NCBI RefSeq assembly: GCF_027922005.1
Contig: NZ_BSEV01000003.1
Span: 395,990 to 459,989 of the forward strand
Origin: Streptosporangium carneum
GTDB taxonomy: Bacteria; Actinomycetota; Actinomycetes; Streptosporangiales; Streptosporangiaceae
Reading direction: 5' to 3'
DNA length: 64,000 nt
Under the pieces are notes generated by a model. It saw only the letters and a list, made by a program, of their open reading frames with translations. It did not search any database and was not told where the DNA came from. The position numbers and the translations under genes were made by a program. Shown piece after piece: positions 42,004 through 50,918 of the stretch; positions within the stretch are counted from its first letter, which is position 1, and every line of letters starts with the position of its first letter.

Positions 42004-42696
42004 TCACCGATCCGCGTCGTCCTCCCCGTCCCGCGTCCGCGGCAGATGGCGCAGGAACCACTCCGCGGCCAGCCGGGCCACCTCCTCCAGCGCGCCCGGC
42101 TCCTCGAAGAGGTGGGAGGCTCCCGGGACGACCTCCAGGCGCGTCTCCCCCGGCAGCCTCCCCATCGCCTCACGGTTGAGCGCGACGACGACGGGGTCGC
42201 ACTCCCCGACGACCAGCAGCGTGGGCGCGCGGACCGAGCTGAGCGCCTCGCCCGCGAGGTCGGGACGCCCGCCACGGGAGACGACCGCCTTGACGACGGC
42301 GGGCCTGGCCGCGGCCGCGACGAGCGCGGCGGCCGCCCCCGTGCTGGCCCCGAAGAGCCCGACGCGCAGACCCGCCGTGGGCTCGTGCCTCACCAGCCAT
42401 CGGGCCAGCCCCGCCAGCCGTACGGCCAGCCTGCCGATGTCGAAGCGGAACTCGGCCGTCCGGAGGTCGACCCGCTCCTCGGACGGCGTGAGCAGGTCGA
42501 CGAGCACCGTGGCCAGACCCGCCCTCTGGAGCTCGCCCGCGACGTGCCGGTTGCGCGGACTGTGCCTGCTGCTGCCGCTGCCGTGCGCGAAAAGCACCAC
42601 CCCGCCCGCGGGACGCGGCACCACGACGTCGGCCTCCAGGACGACGTCCGCGGCCGGGATCTCCAGGCGCTCCAGGTTCATCCGAACGGCGTTCAT
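42004..42696 (-). CDS. Dienelactone-hydrolase-like alpha/beta hydrolase
   Basis: 230 residues. Nucleophile elbow GLFGASTGAAAAL (G-x-S-x-G), acid in VGECDPVVVALN and His in VPGASHLFEEPG complete the triad; the N-terminal VVLFAHGSGSSRHSPRN is the oxyanion region. It lies 42 bases downstream of a phosphoribosyltransferase-like gene in the same direction; the two activities are often linked or fused in bacteria. Physiological substrate unknown. Confidence 0.88.
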   Translation of the reverse strand: MNAVRMNLERLEIPAADVVLEADVVVPRPAGGVVLFAHGSGSSRHSPRNRHVAGELQRAGLATVLVDLLTPSEERVDLRTAEFRFDIGRLAVRLAGLARWLVRHEPTAGLRVGLFGASTGAAAALVAAAARPAVVKAVVSRGGRPDLAGEALSSVRAPTLLVVGECDPVVVALNREAMGRLPGETRLEVVPGASHLFEEPGALEEVARLAAEWFLRHLPRTRDGEDDADR

Positions 42697-42738
42697 CGCC
42701 TCCCCCTCGGCTGAGGACCGTCCCCCTCGCCCACGAGG

Positions 42739-43413
42739 TCAGGACGGTCGAACCGCTCCTGTGGACACGCGCGCGGCACGGCGGAGAAGATCCCGTACCT
42801 CCCTGTCGGTCGTCTGGGCGAAATCCCAGTAGGACAGCCCGACGGCCAGGAAGGGGGACGGCGTGACGACGCAGACCGTCTCGTCCGCCTCGGCGCGAAG
42901 CTCACGGCAGGTCGACGCGGGCGCGGTGGGAACCGCCACGACGATCGCGGCGGTCCGGTGACGGCGCAGGGCCTTGACGGCCGCGCGCATGCTCGCGCCC
43001 GTCGCCAGCCCGTCGTCGACCACGATGACGGTCCTGCCGGTGAGCTCCAGCGCGGGACGTCCCTCCCGGTAGACCTCCTCCCGCCTGAGAAGCTCGCGCC
43101 TCTCACGCTCGGCCGCCTCCTGGATCGTCCGCTGCGAGATGCCCAGCCCCCGGACGACGTCCTCGTTGAGCACGACCACCCCGCCGCCCGCGATCGCCCC
43201 CATCGCGAGTTCCTCCCTGCCGGGAACACCCAGTTTGCGAACCAGGAAGACGTCCAACGGGACGCGAAGCGCCGTGGCGACCTCGTACGCCACGGGAACC
43301 CCGCCCCGGGGAAGCCCGACCACGACGACGTCCCGCCTGCCCCGGTAGCGTTCCAGGTGACCTGCGAGGGCACGCCCCGCGTCCTGCCGGTCCTCGAACG
43401 GATGGTCCGACAT
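42739..43413 (-). CDS. Phosphoribosyltransferase-family protein
   Basis: 224 residues from ATG 43413; an ATG three codons earlier is possible. PRTase motif [18 protein letters not shown] (PRPP loop, about residue 125) and an N-terminal [17 protein letters not shown]. This clade, often fused to a dienelactone hydrolase, has no proven nucleobase substrate. Forms a pair with the downstream hydrolase. Confidence 0.88.
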   Translation of the reverse strand: MSDHPFEDRQDAGRALAGHLERYRGRRDVVVVGLPRGGVPVAYEVATALRVPLDVFLVRKLGVPGREELAMGAIAGGGVVVLNEDVVRGLGISQRTIQEAAERERRELLRREEVYREGRPALELTGRTVIVVDDGLATGASMRAAVKALRRHRTAAIVVAVPTAPASTCRELRAEADETVCVVTPSPFLAVGLSYWDFAQTTDREVRDLLRRAARVSTGAVRPS

Positions 43414-43644
43414 ACCCGCCACCCCCGATTGGCGTAGCCTGCCCCATCCTTTGAGATATGCCCGAACTCCGGCGGCTGTTTTTTGAATACCGGGGATGTG
43501 TCGGGAGTTTTACCCGAAACAGCGGTCGCCTTTACGGGGCCGGGCGAGCACACCCGCACGTCGACCGTGCGCGGGCCCGCCCCGCGCGCCGGAAACGCGC
43601 CACCCTGTTCCGCCGGCGCCGGCGGGTGGGCGGGAGGCGTCCGA

Positions 43645-44067
43645 TCAGCTCGTGACGACGCCGTCCAGATAGACCCAGGCGCCTTCGTGCCGGGTGAACC
43701 GGCTCCGCTCACGCAGCTCGCCGGGCTGCCCCCGGTGGGCGTAGTGGGCGCGGAAGGCGACGACGCCCTCGGTGTGGAAGGGGCTCCCGCCGGAGACGTC
43801 CTCGATCTCCAGCCCGGTCCACCGCGTGCCCCGCTCGAACTCGACGCGTGCGGGGCGGGTGGTGGGATGCCAGGTGCGCAGCAGGTAGGCCTCGTCCTCG
43901 ACCGCGAACGCGGCGAAGCGCGAGCGCATGAGCGCCTCCGCGGTCGGCGCGGCCTGTCCGCCGTGGAAGCGGCCGCAGCACTCGCCGTAGGCGGCGGGCA
44001 GCCCGCAGGGGCAGGGGCGCGCGTCGGCGCGCGCCGACGGACGACGGGGGCGGGAGACACCGTTCAC
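43645..44067 (-). CDS. YchJ family protein with SEC-C-type metal-binding motif
   Basis: 140 residues. The N-terminal CPCGLPAAYGECCGRFH is a SEC-C zinc motif, followed by the YchJ/NTF2-like domain (AEALMRSRFAAFAVEDEAYL, TWHPTTRP, WTGLEIEDVSGG, VAFRAHY). Function unknown in the family. Its C-terminal RSRFTRHEGAWVYLDG is complete. A 16-bp perfect palindrome CCGCCGGCGCCGGCGG (43610-43625) lies just beyond its stop. Confidence 0.9.
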   Translation of the reverse strand: MNGVSRPRRPSARADARPCPCGLPAAYGECCGRFHGGQAAPTAEALMRSRFAAFAVEDEAYLLRTWHPTTRPARVEFERGTRWTGLEIEDVSGGSPFHTEGVVAFRAHYAHRGQPGELRERSRFTRHEGAWVYLDGVVTS

Positions 44068-44214
44068 CCTGCGAGGCTATCCGGTTCCCGGCCCGTCACC
44101 CCCGTCGGCCGTCCCGGGCGTGCCCCTCGCCCTCCCCGGGCGGCCCCTCCCGGCCGGCGAAAGCCTCCTCGGCGGCCCCTTCCCCGCCGACGGAAGCCTT
44201 CCGGCCGGGCAGGG

Positions 44215-45471
44215 TCAGGAGTGCGAGCGTTCGTCCACCACCTGCACCAGCTTGCCGGTGCGCGGATGGGTCACCAGCTCCGACGGGCGCACCCATTCGA
44301 CGGCCAGGGGGTGGATGAGCCCCTGGGCCACGGACTCGGGATACAGCGGGCGGGCCGCGTACACGGCGTCGACGAACCTGCGGGCCAGGTCCTCCGGGGG
44401 TTCCTCGACGTAGGCCAGCCGCAGCAGCAGGCCGTCCTTGCCGTCCCAGCGGCGCTGCACCATCTGCATCCCGGACATGACCCGGTCCTCGTCCGCCGAG
44501 ATGAGCACCGCGCGGATGTCCTCGGTCCGCATCGTCACCGTCTCCACCCTGGCGCCCTCGGTCGTCCTGCCGACCAGCCGGAACCGCCGGCACCCGGCGT
44601 CCACCCACTCGGCCCGGTCGCCGACCGGATACCGGATGATCGGCATCAGGGTCCGGAACAGGTTGGTGACCACCAGGCGTCCGGGCACGCCGGGCACGGT
44701 GATCGGCTCGCCGGTCGCGTCGTCGACCAGCTCGACCAGCGTCCGGTCGGGGAAGGCCTCGTGCACCCGCACGTCGTCGCCCGGCACCGGGGCGCCGACC
44801 AGTCCGGCGTCCACGGAGGCGTACCCGAGCGAGGCGATCGCGGCGCCGGGAAACGCCCTGGCGAGCCGCGGTCTCAGGTCGTCGAAGAGGAGGTCTCCGC
44901 CGAACAGCAGCAACTCCACCGAGTCGGCCGTCCGCCCCCGGGCGCTCACCGCGTCGGCCACCTTGCCGAGCCTCATCGGCTCGCCCGCCAGCACGTTGAC
45001 GCCGAAGCTCGCGATCAGGTCGGCGACGTACTCGTCCGACGCGGCGCCCCCGACGGGCAGCCGCACGTTCTCCACCGGCGCGTGGTGCAGGGCGTTCTCG
45101 ATGTAGAGGAAACCTCCGTACAGCTCGCCGGCGAAGAAGAGGTTCGCCACCCGGTGCCCCGGCCTCAGGCCGGCCCGGACCATGCCCGCCCCGAACGCGG
45201 TCACCGAGTCGGCGTGCTCGACGCGGGTCCACGGGGAGAACTTCGGCGCGCCGGTGGTGCCGCCGGAGGTGTACACCCCGGCGTCGCTCAGCGGTCCGGT
45301 CAGCAACCGGTTGTCCGGCCAGGCGTTCGCGTCCCAGAAGGCCTTCTGGTCGATGATCGGCAGCTGAGCGAGGTCCGAGACGTCCTGGGGCACGTCACGG
45401 TACAGCTCCGCGTAGAACGGCGAGTTCCGCCGGGCGAAGTCGACCAGGTCTCGCAGTGGTTTGGCGGGCAT
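44215..45471 (-). CDS. Phenylacetate-CoA-ligase-like AMP-forming enzyme (first of two)
   Basis: 418 residues from ATG 45471 (GGGAGG upstream). Motifs: RRNSPFYAELYRDVP at the N-terminus, P-loop VYTSGGTTGAPKFSPW (about residue 90), ASLGYASVDAGLVG, IIRYPVGDRAEWVD, and a C-terminal HPRTGKLVQVVD with the catalytic Lys. It should activate a carboxylic acid as adenylate for CoA or an acceptor. Last gene of the biosynthetic operon, 62 bases after the NarK gene. Substrate unknown. Confidence 0.85.
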   Translation of the reverse strand: MPAKPLRDLVDFARRNSPFYAELYRDVPQDVSDLAQLPIIDQKAFWDANAWPDNRLLTGPLSDAGVYTSGGTTGAPKFSPWTRVEHADSVTAFGAGMVRAGLRPGHRVANLFFAGELYGGFLYIENALHHAPVENVRLPVGGAASDEYVADLIASFGVNVLAGEPMRLGKVADAVSARGRTADSVELLLFGGDLLFDDLRPRLARAFPGAAIASLGYASVDAGLVGAPVPGDDVRVHEAFPDRTLVELVDDATGEPITVPGVPGRLVVTNLFRTLMPIIRYPVGDRAEWVDAGCRRFRLVGRTTEGARVETVTMRTEDIRAVLISADEDRVMSGMQMVQRRWDGKDGLLLRLAYVEEPPEDLARRFVDAVYAARPLYPESVAQGLIHPLAVEWVRPSELVTHPRTGKLVQVVDERSHS

Positions 45472-45533
45472 GTGCCCTCCCTGTCTGATTGATGGGTCCG
45501 GTTTGGTTGATGAGACGCCGGGCCGAGGCGACG

Positions 45534-46886
45534 TCAGATCCGGCCGTGGGCCAGGCTGGGGATCCTGGTCAGCAACACCCGGCGGCGGTAGAACCACCAG
45601 TTGGTCGCCAGGAACACGCCGTAGGCGCCGAGGAACGCATACAGCGCGAGGTCGACGGACCCGGTCCGTCCGAGGGACACGGCGAAGCCGCGCGGGATGA
45701 GGAAGCCGCCGAACGCGCCGATCGCCGAGGCGATGCCGATGGCCGCCGCGGCCTCCCGCTTCGCACGCAGCCGGGCGTCCGCCCGCGTCGCCCCGCCGGC
45801 CTCCTCCTGTTCCGCCTGGGCGGCGAAGATCGCGGGGATCATCCGGTAGGTGGAGCCGTTGCCCGTCCCCGAGGCGACGAACAGCAGCGCGAACGCGCCC
45901 AGGAAGAGCGGGAAACTGTGCCGCCCCAGCCCGGCCAGGACGCCGAGGACGCCTGCCGCCATGGTCGCGAAGGACCACGCGGTGACCCTGGCCCCGCCCC
46001 ACCGGTCGGCCAGCCACCCGCCGACCGGTCGCGCCAGCGAGCCCGCCAGAGCTCCCAGGAAGGTGACGTACGCGGCCCTGGACTCGGGGAACGTCGCGTT
46101 GACGAGCAGCGGGAACGCCGCGGAGTAGCCGATGAAGGAGCCGAAGGTGCCGATGTAGAGAAAGGACATGACCCAGGTGTGCCTGCGGCGGAACGCCCTG
46201 CTCTGTGTGCCGAAATCGGTCTTCGCCACAGCCAGGTTGTCCATGAAGAGGTACGCGCAGACCGCGGCCGCCACGATCGGCGCGATCCACACCAGGCCGG
46301 CGTTCGCCAGACCGGAGACCGCCACGAGCGGGACCGCCAGCTGCACGACGGCCACCCCCAGGTTGCCGCCGGCCGCGTTCACGCCCAGCGCGAACCCCTT
46401 GCGCCGCTCCGGATAGAAGTAGGAGACGTTGGCCATGGAGGAGGCGAAGTTCCCGCCGCCGAGGCCGGCCGTCGCCGCGGCGACCAGGAACATCCAGTAC
46501 GGGGTGCGGGCGTCGGCGACCATCCAGGCGAGCAGCCCCACCGGAGCCAGCAGCAGCAGCGCGCTGGCCACGTTCCAGTTGCGGCCGCCGAAGGCCGAGA
46601 CCGCGAATGTGTACGGCAGGCGCAGCGTGGCCCCGACCAGGTTCGGCACCGCCACGAGCCAGAAGAGCTGGTCGACGGTGAACGGGAAGCCCGCTCGGGG
46701 AAGGAGGACGACGACCGCGCTCCACAGCAGCCACACCGTGAAGCCGAGATGCTCCACGACGATGGAGAAGATCAGGTTCCGGGTGGCGACGCGGCGGCCG
46801 GTGGCCGCCCAGAAGGCGGGGTCCTCCGGATCCCAGTGATCGATCCAGCGTCCGGTCCACCGGGTCGCCGGTCGGCGCTCGCTCAT
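45534..46886 (-). CDS. narK: NarK-type nitrate/nitrite transporter (MFS)
   Basis: 450 residues from ATG 46886, overlapping the upstream gene stop (ATGA). About 12 helices. Nitrate-signature stretches: ATAGLGGGNFASSMANVSYF (first NS motif), FYPERRKGFALGVNAAGGNL, and SGTGNGSTYRMIPAIF (second). An Arg in each half (RLPYTF and TYRM region) suits nitrate binding. Imports nitrate or exchanges it for nitrite at the inner membrane. Coupled to the nitrate reductase genes and, through them, to the biosynthetic operon. Confidence 0.9.
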   Translation of the reverse strand: MSERRPATRWTGRWIDHWDPEDPAFWAATGRRVATRNLIFSIVVEHLGFTVWLLWSAVVVLLPRAGFPFTVDQLFWLVAVPNLVGATLRLPYTFAVSAFGGRNWNVASALLLLAPVGLLAWMVADARTPYWMFLVAAATAGLGGGNFASSMANVSYFYPERRKGFALGVNAAGGNLGVAVVQLAVPLVAVSGLANAGLVWIAPIVAAAVCAYLFMDNLAVAKTDFGTQSRAFRRRHTWVMSFLYIGTFGSFIGYSAAFPLLVNATFPESRAAYVTFLGALAGSLARPVGGWLADRWGGARVTAWSFATMAAGVLGVLAGLGRHSFPLFLGAFALLFVASGTGNGSTYRMIPAIFAAQAEQEEAGGATRADARLRAKREAAAAIGIASAIGAFGGFLIPRGFAVSLGRTGSVDLALYAFLGAYGVFLATNWWFYRRRVLLTRIPSLAHGRI

Positions 46887-48385
46887 GTTCCCGTCCCTTC
46901 GGTCGTGTTCCCCGAGTCGTCTTCCAGCCGCTCCGCGAGGCGTCGAACCGTCCGCAGGCAGTCGCCGCATCCGGTGGCGGCCCTGGTCGCGCCCATCAGG
47001 GCGCCCAGGTCGCCGCCCACGGATCGGGCTGCGCGCACCAGGTCGGCCTTGGTCACCGAGTTGCAGCGGCAGACCGTCGCCGAATCAGGCAGCCGGGCCG
47101 GGTCGTCCGCGACCGCCTGCGGCAGCGCCCGTCCGAACAGCAGGGCCGGCCGGTCGCCGGGCGCGGGCCCGCCCGTGTCGTGGAGCTGTGTCAGCGTCGC
47201 GGCGGCGTCGGGCAGGCCGAGCACGATCGCCCCGATCACGCGGTCGTCGGCCAGCGCGAGCTTGGCGTACGTCCCCCGGGCCGGGTCGACGTAGCTGAGC
47301 ACCTCGGCCCGCGGGCTGTCCGATTCCAGGTGTGTCTCGCCGAGTGCGGTGAGGTCGGCTTCCAGGTGTGTCTCGCCGAACGCGGTGAGGTCGACGTCGC
47401 CTGCGCGCAGCCGGGTGACCACCGGGCCCGCCCGGTAGCGTGCCGTGCCGTCGGCTCCGGTGAGCAGGTCGGCCAGCACCGCCGCCTGTTCCCACGCGGG
47501 CTGGACCAGGCCCTGCGGCGCCCGCCCGGCCCGGGCGCAGTCGCCGATGGCGTGGATCAGCGGATCGGCGGTGCGCAACCGGTCGTCCACCACGATCCCG
47601 GCGTCCACCGCCAGGCCCGCGTCGGCGGCCAGCCCGGTCTCGGGCCTGACACCGGCGGTCACCACCGTCACCGCCGCCGGAACGAACGCGCCGTCCTCGA
47701 GTTTGACGCCCTCGCCGGGGTAGTACCTGACCGCGGCCCGTCCGGTCACCGCCCGCACCCCGGCGGCGCGGCACAGGGCCGCCAGGATCATCCCGGCGGT
47801 CCGGTCCAGGTGCCGCTCCATCAGGTGGTCCGCCGGGTGGATCAGGGTGACCCCGGCACCGCGCCGGGCCAGTCCCAGCGCGGTCTCCACGCCGAGCACC
47901 CCGCCGCCGAGCACCGCCACCGGCACACCGGGACGGGCCTGGTCCACGATCCGCAGGCAGTCGTCCAGATCGCGCAGCGTGGCCACGCCCTCGGCGGGCT
48001 CGCCGCGGTCGTCGGCCAGCCCTTCGACCGGCGGCAGCCACGGCCTGCTGCCCGTGGCCAGGACCAGGGCGTCGTAACCGATCGAGGCGCCGTCCGCCAG
48101 CCGGACCGTGCGCGCCGCCCGGTCCAGCCTGACGGCCCGCGCGCCCAGGCGCAGCCGGACCCGGTTTCCGCGCGCCCACGCCGGATCGTGCAGGGCGATG
48201 TCGGCCGCGGTCATCGTGCCGGCCAGCACGCCGGACAGCAGCACCCGGTTGTACGCGGGCCAGGGCTCGGCCCCCACGACGGTGAGCGCGACCCGGCCGC
48301 CCTCGGGGTCACGTGCGCGGACCTGTTCGGCCAGGCGAGCTCCGGCCATGCCGTACCCCACGATCACCACCCTGCGGGGCCTCAC
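46883..48385 (-). CDS. FAD oxidoreductase with [2Fe-2S] domain, nitrate reductase electron-transfer subunit (NasB/short NirB-like)
   Basis: 500 residues from GTG 48385 (GTGA overlap with the reductase gene). Two dinucleotide motifs, VVIVGYGMAGARLAEQV and VAVLGGGVLGVETALGLA, then IHAIGDCAR. The C-terminal BFD-like cluster domain has ATVCRCNSVTKADLV and TGCGDCLRTV. The siroheme/ferredoxin-like nitrite reductase domains of full NirB (800-plus residues) are missing, so it should pass NAD(P)H electrons to the molybdoenzyme, not reduce nitrite. A 36-bp in-frame duplication gives LTAFGETHLEAD followed by LTALGETHLESD. Confidence 0.85.
   Translation of the reverse strand: MRPRRVVIVGYGMAGARLAEQVRARDPEGGRVALTVVGAEPWPAYNRVLLSGVLAGTMTAADIALHDPAWARGNRVRLRLGARAVRLDRAARTVRLADGASIGYDALVLATGSRPWLPPVEGLADDRGEPAEGVATLRDLDDCLRIVDQARPGVPVAVLGGGVLGVETALGLARRGAGVTLIHPADHLMERHLDRTAGMILAALCRAAGVRAVTGRAAVRYYPGEGVKLEDGAFVPAAVTVVTAGVRPETGLAADAGLAVDAGIVVDDRLRTADPLIHAIGDCARAGRAPQGLVQPAWEQAAVLADLLTGADGTARYRAGPVVTRLRAGDVDLTAFGETHLEADLTALGETHLESDSPRAEVLSYVDPARGTYAKLALADDRVIGAIVLGLPDAAATLTQLHDTGGPAPGDRPALLFGRALPQAVADDPARLPDSATVCRCNSVTKADLVRAARSVGGDLGALMGATRAATGCGDCLRTVRRLAERLEDDSGNTTEGTGT
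47324..47379 (-). repeat. 36-bp-period in-frame duplication
   Basis: TTCCAGGTGTGTCTCGCCGA occurs at 47324 and 47360. The duplicated unit codes for twelve residues in the FAD oxidoreductase. Confidence 0.75.
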
Positions 48386-50466
48386 GGGCGCTCTCCGTTC
48401 GCCGGGGCCAGCCGGACCGCGCACGCCTTGAACTCGGGCATCCCGCTGGTCGGGTCCAGCGCCGGGTTGCTGATCAGGTTGGCCCGTTCGTCGCCGGGAA
48501 AATGGAACGGCAGGAACACGGTGTCCAGCCTGATCGTCGGCACGCAGCGCACCTCGACCTCGACCGTGCCGCGGCGGGAGACGACGCGGGCCCGGTCGCC
48601 GTCGGCCAGCCCGGCCCGCCGCGCCGTGTCCGGGTGGACCTCGACGTACGCCGCGGGGGCCGCCCGGAGCAGGTCGGCCACCCGGCGGGTCTGCGCGCCG
48701 GACTGGTAGTGCGCGAGGATCCGTCCGGTCGTCGCGATCAGGGGGTAGTCCGGATCGGGACGCTCGGCGGGCCCCCGGTGGTCCACCGGGACGAACCGCG
48801 CGCGCCCGTCGGCGTGCGCGAAGCGGTCCAGGAACAGGCGCGGCGTCCCCGGATGGCGGCGGTCGGGGCACGGCCAGTGCAGGACCTCCCCTGCCCGCAG
48901 ACGCCGGTGGCTGATCCCCGCGTAGTCCGCGGGGCCGCCGGCCGAGGCCCGCCCGAGCTCGTCGAACACCTCCTCGGGGTCGTCGGGGAAGCGGGAGGCG
49001 GGTTGGCCGAGGCGTACCGCCAGCTCCCGCAGGACGGTCAGGTCCGTGCGGGTTCCCTGAGGCGGTGAGAGCGCGCGCCGCCTCAGCAGCACCCTCCCCT
49101 CCAGGTTCGTCATCGTGCCGTCCTCCTCGGCCCACTGGGTGACGGGCAGCACCACGTCGGCCAGCCGCGCGGTCTCCGACGGCACGGTGTCGGCCACCAC
49201 CAGCAGGTCGAGGGCGGCCAGCCTGCGCGCGACGTGCCCGGCGCGGGGGGCCGACACCACGGGATTGCTGCCGAAGACCAGCAGTGCCCGCGGTCCCGTG
49301 CCGGCCCCCAGCGCGTCCAGCAGCTCGTACGCCGACCGGCCCGCCGCGGGGAGCTCCTCTGGCGCGACGCCCCACACGGCGGCCACGTGCCGTCGCGCGG
49401 CCTCGTCGTCGAGGCGCCGGTATCCGGGCAGCTGGTCGGCCTTCTGCCCGTGTTCGCGGCCTCCCTGACCGTTGCCCTGGCCGGTCAGGCATCCGTAGCC
49501 GGATCCCGCCCGGCCCGGCAGGCCCAGGGCGAGGGCCAGGTTGATCCAGCCCGACACGGTGTCCACGCCGGACGAGTGCTGCTCGGTCCCCCGCCCGGTG
49601 AGGAGGTAGGCGTTGCGGGCTCCGGCCAGCAGCTCGACGGCGTCCCGCAGGCAGGCGCCGGCCACCCCGGTGACCCGTTCGGCCTCCTCGGGACGCCAGC
49701 GGGCGGCGATCCGCCACGCCTGCGCGAGTCCCGTGGTCCGCGCGTCGGCGTAGTCGCGCCGGAGGTGGCCTCCGGCGACGACCGCGTGCAGCATGCCGAG
49801 CGCCAGGGCCAGGTCCGTGCCGGGGCGGGGGGCCAGGTGCAGTGCCGCCTGCTCGGCGGTGGCGGTGCGCCGGGGGTCCACGACGATGAGGCCGCCGCGG
49901 TCGCGGGCCCGGCGCAGGTGCCGCACGAGCGGCGGCATCGTCTCGGCGACGTTGGCCCCCACCAGCATGATCACGTCCGCGTCGCGAAGGTCGGTGACCG
50001 GGAACGGCAGTCCCCGGTCAAGGCCGAAGGCCCGGGTCCCCGCTGCCGCGGCGGACGACATGCAGAACCGGCCGTTGTAGTCGATCTGCGAGGTGCGCAG
50101 GGCGACCCTGGCGAACTTGCCCAGGAGGTAGGCCTTCTCGTTGGTGAGCCCGCCGCCGCCGAAGACGGCGACCGCGTCCGGTCCGTGCCTGTCCTGCAGT
50201 TCCCTGATCCGCCCCGCCACCAGGTCCAGGGCCTCGTCCCAGCCCGCGGGGCGCAGCGGCTCCCCGCGGCGGCGGCGTACCAGTGGTTCCCTGAGCCGGT
50301 CCGGGGTGTCGAGCAGCGATGCCGCCGTCCACCCCTTCTGGCACAGCGCGCCCTCGTTCACCGGGAAGTCCCGCGGGCCCACCAGCGCCCCGGGCTCCCG
50401 CGGGGTCAGCGTCATCCCGCACTGCAGGGCGCAGTACGGGCAGTGGGCGGCGACGGCCGTGTTCAT
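48382..50466 (-). CDS. nasA: Assimilatory-type molybdenum nitrate reductase
   Basis: 694 residues. The N-terminal [4Fe-4S] motif is HCPYCALQCGM (Cys9, Cys12, Cys16) with ALCQKGW further on. Molybdopterin domain: FGGGGLTNEKAYLLGKFARV, IDYNGRFCMSSAAAAG (with the likely Mo ligand Cys), RGTEQHSSGVDTV, DVVLPVTQWAEEDGTM. Molydop_binding C-terminus with RVVSRRGTVEVEV. Reduces nitrate to nitrite in the cytosol; no signal peptide. Overlaps genes on both sides by 4 bases. No nitrite reductase is present in the window. Confidence 0.92.
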   Translation of the reverse strand: MNTAVAAHCPYCALQCGMTLTPREPGALVGPRDFPVNEGALCQKGWTAASLLDTPDRLREPLVRRRRGEPLRPAGWDEALDLVAGRIRELQDRHGPDAVAVFGGGGLTNEKAYLLGKFARVALRTSQIDYNGRFCMSSAAAAGTRAFGLDRGLPFPVTDLRDADVIMLVGANVAETMPPLVRHLRRARDRGGLIVVDPRRTATAEQAALHLAPRPGTDLALALGMLHAVVAGGHLRRDYADARTTGLAQAWRIAARWRPEEAERVTGVAGACLRDAVELLAGARNAYLLTGRGTEQHSSGVDTVSGWINLALALGLPGRAGSGYGCLTGQGNGQGGREHGQKADQLPGYRRLDDEAARRHVAAVWGVAPEELPAAGRSAYELLDALGAGTGPRALLVFGSNPVVSAPRAGHVARRLAALDLLVVADTVPSETARLADVVLPVTQWAEEDGTMTNLEGRVLLRRRALSPPQGTRTDLTVLRELAVRLGQPASRFPDDPEEVFDELGRASAGGPADYAGISHRRLRAGEVLHWPCPDRRHPGTPRLFLDRFAHADGRARFVPVDHRGPAERPDPDYPLIATTGRILAHYQSGAQTRRVADLLRAAPAAYVEVHPDTARRAGLADGDRARVVSRRGTVEVEVRCVPTIRLDTVFLPFHFPGDERANLISNPALDPTSGMPEFKACAVRLAPANGERP

Positions 50467-50918
50467 CGCGTCGTCTCCCTCGGCCTGCCGGAGACCGTCT
50501 CCACAGGCCTGCCGGAGACCGTCACGCTCTGGCCGCGGAACTCCGCGACGATCTCGCCCGCGGGGCGTCGCACGGTCACGTCGTAGACGCCGTGCCTGCC
50601 GTACCGGGCGCGTTCCACCGCCTCGGCCACCAGTTCGTCCCCGGCCGCGGCCGGGCGCAGGAACGTCACCTGCGCGCTCTGCGCCACCGCGACCGGGCCG
50701 TGGGCGTTGCAGGCGTACGCGAACGCGGCGTCGGCGAGGAGGAACAGATATCCGCCGTGGGCGGTGCCGTGCCCGTTCAGCATGTCCTCGGAGATCCGCA
50801 TCCGCAGCCGTGCCCGCCCTGCGGCGACCTCCTCCAGGGCGATGCCGAGCGACCGGCAGACCGGGTCCGCCACGGCCGCCGGGTTCACTGCCCGGGCCGG
50901 GTCCGCCTTCACGCTCAT
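50463..50918 (-). CDS. PaaI-type hotdog thioesterase
   Basis: 151 residues from ATG 50918, overlapping the SDR stop. Hotdog-fold motif LNGHGTAHGGYLFLLADAAF (with catalytic Asp region) and VTFLRPAAAGDEL. PaaI relatives hydrolyse hydroxyphenylacetyl-CoA and other acyl-CoAs; here it may release or proofread an intermediate. A 24-bp duplication at the 3' end gives the repeated SGRPVETV / SGRPRETT tail. Confidence 0.88.
   Translation of the reverse strand: MSVKADPARAVNPAAVADPVCRSLGIALEEVAAGRARLRMRISEDMLNGHGTAHGGYLFLLADAAFAYACNAHGPVAVAQSAQVTFLRPAAAGDELVAEAVERARYGRHGVYDVTVRRPAGEIVAEFRGQSVTVSGRPVETVSGRPRETTR
50482..50523 (-). repeat. 24-bp-period in-frame duplication at the thioesterase C-terminus
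   Basis: GGCCTGCCGGAGACCGTC recurs after 24 bases (50482 and 50506), adding eight residues. Confidence 0.7.

Noticed and set aside
46883..48385. Full assimilatory nitrite reductase NirB
   Set aside because: At 500 residues it has only the FAD/NAD and [2Fe-2S] domains. No siroheme or ferredoxin-like half follows.
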